DNA from: Microbulbifer bruguierae | GTDB taxonomy: Bacteria > Pseudomonadota > Gammaproteobacteria > Pseudomonadales > Cellvibrionaceae | Length of the DNA: 64,000 nucleotides | Direction of reading: 5' to 3' | Assembly: GCF_029869925.1 (NCBI RefSeq) | Contig: NZ_CP118605.1 | Location: 372,001 to 436,000, forward strand | Shown here: positions 58,025 to 64,000 of the stretch, in pieces | Layout: each line of letters starts with the position of its first letter | How positions within the stretch are numbered: position 1 is the stretch's first letter | Position numbers and translations under genes: made by a program | The notes under the pieces: model-generated | Databases searched by the model: none | What the model saw: the letters and a program-made list of their open reading frames with translations, nothing else | What the model was told of the DNA's origin: nothing

Positions 58025-58660
58025 TTAATGTTCCAGTGATTCGTACTTGGCGATCAGTGCGTCCATGGCGGCAATCAGCTTCTTGCGCTGGAACAGCAGG
58101 TGCAGCCTGCGCCCGCCAAGTTGTCGCCAAAGGGTCGCGGCGCGAACACCGGCAAACAGCATGGTGCGGATCTGATTAGCGATCCGCTGCTGTTGCAAAT
58201 AATTGAAGTCACCGAGCACCTGGATGCGGAAGCGGAAGGTGCTGAGGGTGTCGCTGTAAATACTGGCCAGGTTGGCGTACACGTTCTCGTGACCAATGCC
58301 GAAGTGATCTGTCTGCAGTTGGGCCTTTTCCAACCGGCTGCCGATAATCGACAGCAGGTCCGGCTTCTTCGCCAGCTGCCGCTGTAAATACAGGATCGAC
58401 AACACGTAGCGGAGGCAGTCTGTGTATTCCGGATGGCTGCGGGTAGCCAGCAGCTGGCGGGCGCCGCGCAGACCAGGCAGTAGTTTCTCAACCCCCCCGA
58501 ACACGTCTTCCGTGGTCTCCGGGTTCTGTTGAAACAGGCTGTACACCGCGGTTTCCAGCTGATCTGCTGGTGCAGTGCCGGTTTTCGCCAGGCGCTCTAC
58601 CAGGATTGCAGTCTGGAATACACCGGCCAGGGCCAGTGCTTGATCTCGCCAATTACTCAA
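58025..58660 (-). CDS. hflD: high frequency lysogenization protein HflD
   Basis: Membrane-associated all-helical protein of 211 residues. In E. coli it binds phage lambda CII and alters lysogeny; its normal cellular function is unclear. The sequence shows [22 protein letters not shown] and [19 protein letters not shown], and [14 protein letters not shown] at the end. It starts with TTG 58660, overlapping the mnmA stop as TTGA, so translation is coupled. Conserved linkage with mnmA and purB across gammaproteobacteria supports the call. Confidence 0.93.
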   Translation of the reverse strand: MSNWRDQALALAGVFQTAILVERLAKTGTAPADQLETAVYSLFQQNPETTEDVFGGVEKLLPGLRGARQLLATRSHPEYTDCLRYVLSILYLQRQLAKKPDLLSIIGSRLEKAQLQTDHFGIGHENVYANLASIYSDTLSTFRFRIQVLGDFNYLQQQRIANQIRTMLFAGVRAATLWRQLGGRRLHLLFQRKKLIAAMDALIAKYESLEH

Positions 58661-59874
58661 GAGTTGCTCCCAGCTGCCAGCTTTGGTCCGCGATCCGATA
58701 CTTTAGCTGCCCCGATAGCTGCCCCGACGCCGGTGGCCTGCTCGATGACTGCGCCCCCGAGACAGATGTCATCCTGGTAGATCACTACCGACTGGCCGGG
58801 GGTCACCGCGCGCTGTGGCTGGTCGAATGCGATACGGAGGTCGCCATTTTCGGCGACGGAAATCGTGCAGTCCTGGTCTTCCTGACGGTAGCGGGTCTTC
58901 GCCGCTGCACGGAATTCCGTGGTGGGCGGCGCACCATTGATCCAGTGAGTCTGGGAGGCAGTGAGGCCTGTGGAATAGAGCAGGGGGTGGTGTTTGCCCT
59001 GGGCAACCAGCAGCACATTGCGCTCCAGGTCTTTGCCGACGACATACCACGGCTGGTCACCTGCGCCTTTGACGCCACCAATACCCAGCCCCTGACGCTG
59101 GCCGATGGTGTGGTACATAAGGCCGCTGTGCTGCCCCATTACCTCACCTTCCGGTGTCTGCATCTCGCCCGGCTGTGCGGGCAGATACTGCTCCAGGAAG
59201 TCCTTGAAGCGGCGCTCACCAATAAAGCAGATCCCGGTGCTGTCTTTCTTGGTAGAGGTGATGAAGCCGTTGGCTTCCGCGATGCGGCGCACTTCCGGCT
59301 TTTCGAGTTCCCCCAGGGGGAACAAAGAGCGGGCAAACTCGGCTTCGCCCACCGCATGCAGGAAGTAACTCTGGTCCTTGTTGCCGTCCAGCCCCTTCAA
59401 CAGGTAGGTGCGGCCATTGATATCTTTCCGGCGCGCGTAGTGTCCGGTGGCGATGGCATCAGCGCCGAGCATTTCGGCGTATTCCAGAAAGACTTTAAAT
59501 TTGATTTCCCGGTTGCAGAGGATATCCGGGTTCGGCGTGCGCCCAGCCTGGTATTCCGCAAGGAAATACTCGAACACGTGATCCCAGTACTCCGCAGCAA
59601 AGTTCGCTGTGTGCAGTTTGATCCCGAGGCGGGAGCAAACGGACTGCGCGTCCGCGAGATCATCTTTGGCGGTGCAGTATTCGGTGCCGTCGTCCTCATC
59701 CCAGTTCTTCATGAACAGGCCTTCGACCTGGTATCCCTGCTGCATTAAGAGCAGCGCGGCCACAGATGAGTCGACACCGCCGGACATGCCGACGATGACC
59801 CGCTTGGGGGAGCCTGGGACATTAACTGACTGGTCAATGGAGCTGGAAGGCACAGATGTATCCGAATCTGACAT
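58657..59874 (-). CDS. mnmA: tRNA-specific 2-thiouridylase MnmA
   Basis: Makes 2-thiouridine at the wobble base of Lys, Glu and Gln tRNAs with sulfur relayed from IscS/TusE. It has 405 residues from ATG 59874; a GTG ten codons upstream is also open. Features: ATP-binding [15 protein letters not shown], the catalytic Cys in [14 protein letters not shown], the second Cys in [12 protein letters not shown], and DKDQSYFL-like [13 protein letters not shown] promoter lies at 59976-60005. It leads the five-gene minus-strand operon. Confidence 0.96.
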   Translation of the reverse strand: MSDSDTSVPSSSIDQSVNVPGSPKRVIVGMSGGVDSSVAALLLMQQGYQVEGLFMKNWDEDDGTEYCTAKDDLADAQSVCSRLGIKLHTANFAAEYWDHVFEYFLAEYQAGRTPNPDILCNREIKFKVFLEYAEMLGADAIATGHYARRKDINGRTYLLKGLDGNKDQSYFLHAVGEAEFARSLFPLGELEKPEVRRIAEANGFITSTKKDSTGICFIGERRFKDFLEQYLPAQPGEMQTPEGEVMGQHSGLMYHTIGQRQGLGIGGVKGAGDQPWYVVGKDLERNVLLVAQGKHHPLLYSTGLTASQTHWINGAPPTTEFRAAAKTRYRQEDQDCTISVAENGDLRIAFDQPQRAVTPGQSVVIYQDDICLGGAVIEQATGVGAAIGAAKVSDRGPKLAAGSNS

Positions 59875-59975
59875 GGAATACCGGGTTGTTGCAGTAAGGG
59901 GCACACAGGGGGTTCAATCCCGTCAATCAGGTCCAAGTGCCCCGAAGCCCACTGGGGGCGGAAAATTGGGGGCGC

Positions 59976-60005
59976 ATTTTACCTGTGAATACCGTTGCTG
60001 ACCAA
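59976..60005 (-). promoter_or_regulatory. sigma-70 promoter of the mnmA operon
   Basis: On the minus strand TTGGTC (60005-60000) is followed after 18 bp by TAAAAT (59981-59976), about 100 bp before the mnmA ATG. Five of six bases match the -10 consensus. Confidence 0.6.
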
Positions 60006-60116
60006 TATGTCGCTTTTGGGCTGCGCGATTTACCAATGAGGACGGCCGGAAATCTTCGCGCCAATTCACTCATCAGACTAGTTGATCAGGCGGAGGTCAC
60101 TCGCTGTGAGGCTATT

Positions 60117-60164
60117 GCCTGTGACGCCTTCAGCGTTTGTGCCTGTGACGCCTTCAGCGTTTGC
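60117..60164. repeat. 24-bp tandem duplication across the rluE stop codon
   Basis: GCCTGTGACGCCTTCAGCGT plus four bases is present twice in a row (60117-60140 and 60141-60164), differing at the last base. The second copy contains the rluE stop (TGA in AAACGCTGA on the minus strand) and the first repeats it 24 bp further on. Confidence 0.85.
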
Positions 60165-60834
60165 GGCCGGGGCTCTTGTGCCGGTCGTTACGGCTAGTGC
60201 TGCGGCCAGCACCGAACTTGCCCGCTCCCGTCCTGGATTTGTGGCGAGACTTGTGCTGGGGGATGGCGCTGGGTTGAGGCAGATTGACGGATTCTGTTCG
60301 CAGCTCTCCCGGTTTCAGGTCCCCCAGATGCCAATTGCCGACGGATTTCCGGATTAAGCGCAGCGTGGGGTGGCCGACAGCTGCGGTCATGCGCCGCACC
60401 TGACGATTGCGTCCTTCGGTTATAGTGAGTTCGATCCACGCCGTGGGAATGGATTTGCGCTCGCGGATCGGTGGGGTACGCGGCCACAGCCATGGCTCCA
60501 CCTCTGACTGGGGGACGATTCTTGCCTTGGCCGGGGCGGTGCGGCCATCTTTCAGGTCGACACCCTGGCGGAGCATGTAAAGGGCGTCTTCTGCTACTTC
60601 CCCTTCAACTTGCGCCCAGTACACTTTGGGCAGCTTGTTTTTCGGGTGTGCGATCTGGTGCTGCAGGCGGCCGTTGTCTGTCAGCAGCAGCAACCCCTCT
60701 GAGTCGTAATCCAGGCGGCCCGCGGCATAGACCCCCGGTGTCTTGATGTAATCCGCCAGGGTGGGGCGCCCGTCCGGGTCTGTGAATTGGCAGAGAACGC
60801 CGTAGGGCTTGTTGATCAGGATTAGTCGACTCAT
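60154..60834 (-). CDS. rluE: 23S rRNA pseudouridine synthase RluE-like
   Basis: RsuA/RluB/E/F-family pseudouridine synthase, by similarity modifying U2457 of 23S rRNA. It has 226 residues from ATG 60834, which puts LILINKPYGVLCQFTD at the N-terminus; the 39-residue upstream extension overlaps the icd promoter and is rejected. The catalytic Asp is in AAGRLDYDSEGLL; GRNRQVRRMTAAVGHPTLRL is the family ending motif. The tail from about residue 185 is basic and Ser/Arg-rich. It is divergent from icd, as in Pseudomonas. Confidence 0.92.
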   Translation of the reverse strand: MSRLILINKPYGVLCQFTDPDGRPTLADYIKTPGVYAAGRLDYDSEGLLLLTDNGRLQHQIAHPKNKLPKVYWAQVEGEVAEDALYMLRQGVDLKDGRTAPAKARIVPQSEVEPWLWPRTPPIRERKSIPTAWIELTITEGRNRQVRRMTAAVGHPTLRLIRKSVGNWHLGDLKPGELRTESVNLPQPSAIPQHKSRHKSRTGAGKFGAGRSTSRNDRHKSPGRKR

Positions 60835-60897
60835 TTGGCTGTTTGCGGCAGGCACTACTGCCTTGGTTGTAATGAAACTACAAAAACGGATGGATAC

Positions 60898-60906
60898 TGG
60901 TATAAT
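60898..60906 (+). promoter_or_regulatory. extended -10 promoter of icd
   Basis: TGG followed by TATAAT (60901-60906) is a full extended -10, about 145 bp before the icd start. The -35 (CTACAA at 60878-60883) is poor, as often with extended -10 sites. Confidence 0.65.
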
Positions 60907-61052
60907 CCCGCCGATTTTTAGCCGCCACGGCGTGTGCAACGGCGCAAACAATGGGCGGCAACCAAGACCGGCGGTGGATGATTCGGCGCATTATGCCCGT
61001 TTTTCCCCTGTAAAGCCGGGCGTTTAGTCAAAGAGTTACGGGAGTCAACTTA

Positions 61053-62303
61053 ATGGGTCACATCCAAGTGCCGGCCAACGGCGAAAAAGTCACAGTCAAC
61101 GCAGATGGTTCTCTGAACGTGCCGAACACGCCGATCATTCCCTTCATCGAAGGTGACGGCATCGGTGTGGATATCACCCCGGTAATGATCAAGGTGATCG
61201 ACGCTGCAGTCAGCAAGGCATATGGCGGCGACAAGTCCATCGCGTGGATGGAAATCTTCTGCGGCGAAAAAGCGGCGGAAACCTACAGCGGCGACTGGTT
61301 CCCGGCTGAGACCCTGGAAGCGATCAAAGATTACGTAGTCAGCATCAAAGGCCCGCTGACTACCCCAGTAGGCGGCGGCTTCCGCTCCCTGAACGTTGCT
61401 CTGCGCCAGGAGCTGGACCTGTACGTATGTCAGCGTCCGGTGCGCTGGTTCAGTGGCGTGCCTTCTCCGGTGAAAGAGCCGAACAAGGTAGATATGGTGA
61501 TCTTCCGTGAGAACTCTGAAGACATCTATGCTGGTATTGAGTGGAAAGCGGGTACTGACGAAGCCAACAAGGTTGTCAAATTCCTGCAGGAAGAGATGGG
61601 CGTTACCAAAATCCGCTTCCCGCAGAACGTCGGCATCGGTGTTAAGCCGGTTTCCGAGGAAGGCACCAAGCGTCTGGTGCGCAAAGCACTGCAGTACACC
61701 ATTGATCAGGATCGCGACTCCCTGACCCTGGTGCACAAAGGTAACATCATGAAGTTCACCGAAGGTGCATTCGCTGACTGGGGTTACGAAATTGCTCGCG
61801 AAGAGTTTGGTGCCCAGCTGATCGACGGCGGCCCCTGGTGCAGCTTCAAAAACCCGAATACCGGCAAGGAAATCGTGGTTAAAGACGTAATCGCGGACGC
61901 CATGCTGCAGCAGATTCTGCTGCGTCCGGCTGAGTACGACGTAATCGCCACCCTGAACCTGAACGGTGACTACCTGTCCGACGCCCTGGCTGCGCAGGTG
62001 GGTGGTATTGGTATCGCCCCCGGTGCCAACCTGTCTGACGAGGTTGCACTGTTCGAAGCGACCCACGGTACTGCGCCGAAGTATGCTGGCCAGGACAAGG
62101 TGAATCCGGGTTCCCTGATCCTGTCCGCTGAAATGATGCTGCGTCACCTGGGCTGGAACGAAGCTGCAGAGCTGGTTGTTAAAGGTATGGAAGGTGCTAT
62201 CGAAGCCAAAACCGTAACTTACGACTTTGAGCGTCTGATGGAAGGTGCAGAGCTGAAGTCCTGCTCCGAGTTCGGTGAAGAAGTTATCAAGCACATGGCT
62301 TGA
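61053..62303 (+). CDS. icd: NADP-dependent isocitrate dehydrogenase
   Basis: TCA-cycle enzyme oxidising isocitrate to 2-oxoglutarate, and the competitor of isocitrate lyase at the glyoxylate branch. The 416-residue length is E. coli-like. S112 in [13 protein letters not shown] is the site that AceK phosphorylates in E. coli; aceK itself is not in the window. [25 protein letters not shown], and [20 protein letters not shown] are further motifs. Codon use is strongly biased to preferred codons, as for a highly expressed gene. Own promoter and strong terminator. Confidence 0.97.
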   Translation: MGHIQVPANGEKVTVNADGSLNVPNTPIIPFIEGDGIGVDITPVMIKVIDAAVSKAYGGDKSIAWMEIFCGEKAAETYSGDWFPAETLEAIKDYVVSIKGPLTTPVGGGFRSLNVALRQELDLYVCQRPVRWFSGVPSPVKEPNKVDMVIFRENSEDIYAGIEWKAGTDEANKVVKFLQEEMGVTKIRFPQNVGIGVKPVSEEGTKRLVRKALQYTIDQDRDSLTLVHKGNIMKFTEGAFADWGYEIAREEFGAQLIDGGPWCSFKNPNTGKEIVVKDVIADAMLQQILLRPAEYDVIATLNLNGDYLSDALAAQVGGIGIAPGANLSDEVALFEATHGTAPKYAGQDKVNPGSLILSAEMMLRHLGWNEAAELVVKGMEGAIEAKTVTYDFERLMEGAELKSCSEFGEEVIKHMA

Positions 62304-62318
62304 TTCTTCTGAGTCAAT

Positions 62319-62353
62319 AAAAAGCCCCGCATCGAAAGATGCGGGGCTTTTTT
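62319..62353. terminator. bidirectional terminator after icd
   Basis: Ten-bp stem GCCCCGCATC / GATGCGGGGC closed by a GAAA tetraloop, with five A's before and six T's after. It lies between the convergent icd and cspD. Confidence 0.95.
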
Positions 62354-62549
62354 GTGTCTGGAATAAATCTCGGTTACGCATTGTCCGGATACGCTCTGGC
62401 GCATCCGCGAATCTACTGAATTGTGGGTCAAATCATGGAGTTGAGGTGCGCAGTTACCTGGCACCATGGTTCCAGTTTTGGCCTGAGACATTTACAGGGC
62501 CCTGGGTTCAGGGCGCACACTGTATCGAAGGCTTTGGTGCTGGCTAGAT

Positions 62550-62834
62550 TCAGTCCAGCGCTTCTTCGGTCTCTTTTTCTCGCACCGCCGTGTGTTGGGC
62601 TGGCGCGGGTGCCGCAGGTTTGCGGGTGGCGTCGGCGATGCTGATGTTGGCTGCGTGGTAGCCTTTGTCGCCCTGGATGATATCGAAATTGACTTGCTGC
62701 CCGGCCTTCAGGGTACGATAACCCTCCATCTGAATTGCCGAGTAGTGCGCGAACAGATCTTCTCCACCTTCATCCGCAAGAATAAATCCATATCCCTTGG
62801 CATTATTGAACCACTTTACGGTACCGGTAGGCAT
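62550..62834 (-). CDS. cspD: cold-shock domain protein CspD
   Basis: Single-stranded nucleic-acid-binding protein; in E. coli CspD blocks replication in stationary phase. The cold-shock domain (residues 1-68) has RNP1 KGYGFI (13-18) and RNP2 DLFAHYS (26-32), and QMEGYRTLKAGQQVNFDI. A tail of about 26 residues, rich in Ala, Pro and Glu, follows. The 94 residues are close to the usual length. ATG 62834 has AGAGGG upstream. The icd-cspD-clpS-clpA order is conserved with pseudomonads; CspD is degraded by Lon in E. coli. Confidence 0.95.
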   Translation of the reverse strand: MPTGTVKWFNNAKGYGFILADEGGEDLFAHYSAIQMEGYRTLKAGQQVNFDIIQGDKGYHAANISIADATRKPAAPAPAQHTAVREKETEEALD

Positions 62835-63187
62835 GGCGAAATCCCTCTATATTGCCGGGGCGACTGCTGGCCGCCAAACGTTGTATTAATTATTGTTATC
62901 GCGCTTCATGCGCTTCATTTTGCGTACGAACTCATTTGTACATCATCGGCTATTGCCTTTAAACCGCATTGGCGCGGTTAATACCTCTTGTAGCCAAGAC
63001 CCCAGCCCTTGTCAAGCAAATCGGCTCCCGCAGCGGACTGTGCCGGCAGCCGTTTAGGGTTACAATGCCAAGTCGAAAAATTTACTGCAGTTTAGGATAC
63101 CTGGTCGAACTCCCTGGGAGGGGAAATCAGCGGCAACAGGTGCGTCAATACTGTGAACCATTTCCTGAATTCTGATTGACTGGCGCT
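62835..63187. other. 353-bp divergent region cspD / clpS
   Basis: AT-rich near cspD. A tandem GCGCTTCAT (62901-62918 region) is short and may be chance. A TACAAT at 63061-63066 could be the clpS -10, about 120 bp before the gene, but has no good -35. No further gene is visible. Confidence 0.35.
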
Positions 63188-63583
63188 ATGGGAAAATCAT
63201 TAATCATTAAACTACACTCGAGTCATGACGAGGGAGAAGATGACTACATTTTCCATGGAGCGGAAGGGGACACGGCGTTGGCAGAAGCCAAGCCGCGCCT
63301 CAAGCGACCACCAATGTATAAGGTGGTCATGCTTAACGACGATTACACACCTATGGAGTTTGTTGTCGAGGCGCTGGAGCTTTTCTTTTACGTGAATCGT
63401 GAGCGTGCCACTCAACTGATGTTGCAGGTACACACTAAGGGAAAAGCGATCTGCGGTGTCTATACTCGAGATATAGCGGAAACAAAGGCCGCGCAGGTAA
63501 ATCAGTTCGCGCGGGACCATGAGCACCCGCTGCTGTGTGAAATCGAAGCTGATGAAGATGACGAAAACGGCGAGGAGGAGTAG
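63188..63583 (+). CDS. clpS: ATP-dependent Clp protease adaptor ClpS
   Basis: Adaptor that hands N-degron substrates to ClpAP. The 131-residue protein has a disordered acidic N-terminal part (about 35 residues) and the ClpS core: [19 protein letters not shown], with the Asn/Asp pair of the N-end pocket, and [21 protein letters not shown], then HPLLCEIE. An acidic Glu/Asp tail ends the protein. ATG 63188 is preferred over TTG 63176; neither has a clear ribosome site. clpA begins 125 bp later. Confidence 0.94.
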   Translation: MGKSLIIKLHSSHDEGEDDYIFHGAEGDTALAEAKPRLKRPPMYKVVMLNDDYTPMEFVVEALELFFYVNRERATQLMLQVHTKGKAICGVYTRDIAETKAAQVNQFARDHEHPLLCEIEADEDDENGEEE

Positions 63584-63708
63584 AGGGAAGTTGTCCAGCG
63601 CCTGAATTAAGTCAGGTGCGCCGCAGCCGGTAAACCGGCAAAACCACGAATACCGGGTGTAGACCTGAGTAGCCCGGATGACATTGGCCAGTAAGGTTTG
63701 AGGTTTAG

Positions 63709-64000
63709 ATGCTCAGCAAGGATTTAGAGGTAACGCTTAATCTGGCGTTCAAAGGTGCGCGGGCGAAACGCCACGAGTTCATGACCGTAGAACACCTGCT
63801 GCTGGCACTGCTGGACAATGAATCCGCGGCAGATGTACTACACGCCTGTGGCGCCGATCTGAGTGCGCTGCGCCGTGAGCTGCTTGAGTTTGTGGACTCG
63901 ACGACACCACTGATTCCCGAAAACGACGCCGAGCGCGAAACCCAGCCCACCCTGGGATTTCAGCGTGTTCTGCAGCGCGCCGTTTTTCATGTCCAGTCAT
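63709..64000 (+). CDS. clpA: ATP-dependent Clp protease subunit ClpA, 3' part outside window
   Basis: Only the first 97 codons are present. They encode the N-terminal double-Clp domain of ClpA: MLSKDLEVTLNLAFKGAR, then RHEFMTVEHLLLALLDNE, which matches E. coli ClpA closely in style. ClpA is the AAA+ unfoldase of ClpAP and the partner of ClpS. The frame stays open at the window end. Linkage to clpS settles ClpA over ClpB or ClpC. Confidence 0.93.
   Translation, partial: MLSKDLEVTLNLAFKGARAKRHEFMTVEHLLLALLDNESAADVLHACGADLSALRRELLEFVDSTTPLIPENDAERETQPTLGFQRVLQRAVFHVQS

Noticed and set aside
61050..62381. 443-codon open frame opposite icd
   Set aside because: Antisense of icd and its terminator; no start signal and no family features.

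Overview
The window looks like a stretch of ordinary chromosome from a marine, polysaccharide-degrading gammaproteobacterium of the Cellvibrionales. A Microbulbifer-like genus is my best guess, from a secreted GH9 cellulase with a carbohydrate-binding module and a very long poly-serine linker, a large TonB-dependent receptor, and gene blocks shared with pseudomonads. I see no insertion sequence, prophage, CRISPR array, rRNA or tRNA gene. The assignment rests on protein recognition by eye, not on a search.

Layout. 1-5.6 kb: the block pabC (cut by the window edge)-mltG-tmk-holB-pilZ-tatD, then an all-alpha dUTPase-like gene. 5.7-14 kb: mdh, asnS (convergent), a DUF2244 protein, a Bcp peroxiredoxin, an AraC-type DNA-binding domain protein, a yajC without secDF, a D-cysteine desulfhydrase-like enzyme and an AGCS amino acid symporter. 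14-21 kb: divergent gamma-glutamylputrescine synthetase-like and oxidase-like genes, a TonB receptor, and a TetR regulator with a 5'-nucleotidase. 21-29 kb: cysB and a small CxxC thioredoxin-fold protein, pabB, the divergent ppsR/ppsA pair, and an L,D-transpeptidase behind a LexA-box-like site. 29-48 kb: rraA-EamA transporter, then much C2/acyl-CoA metabolism: acyl-CoA dehydrogenase, acetyl-CoA hydrolase/transferase, ackA-pta, isocitrate lyase, a LysR regulator and malate synthase G, with the GH9 cellulase in between. 47-55 kb: YbjQ-family protein, fdhD coupled to a YdeP-like molybdopterin oxidoreductase, a two-component system and a SulP transporter. 55-64 kb: the operon mnmA-hflD-purB-JmjC hydroxylase-GNAT on the minus strand, then rluE, icd, cspD, clpS and clpA (cut by the window edge), an order also known from Pseudomonas.

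How the genes work together. Acetate activation (ackA-pta), the glyoxylate shunt (aceA, glcB), the competing TCA step (icd), malate dehydrogenase and PEP synthase with its regulator form a near-complete set for growth on C2 compounds and fatty acids, with gluconeogenesis.

The non-coding signals seem the freshest part. A 42-bp near-palindrome lies between the puuA-like and puuB-like genes, and its half-site recurs (19 of 22 bases) before the TonB receptor. A CTGT-N8-ACAG site covers the likely -10 of an L,D-transpeptidase gene. A possible pseudoknot lies in the leader of pabB. Direct repeats precede fadE, and others lie between the response regulator and SulP genes. No wholly new multi-gene defence or mobile system is evident.
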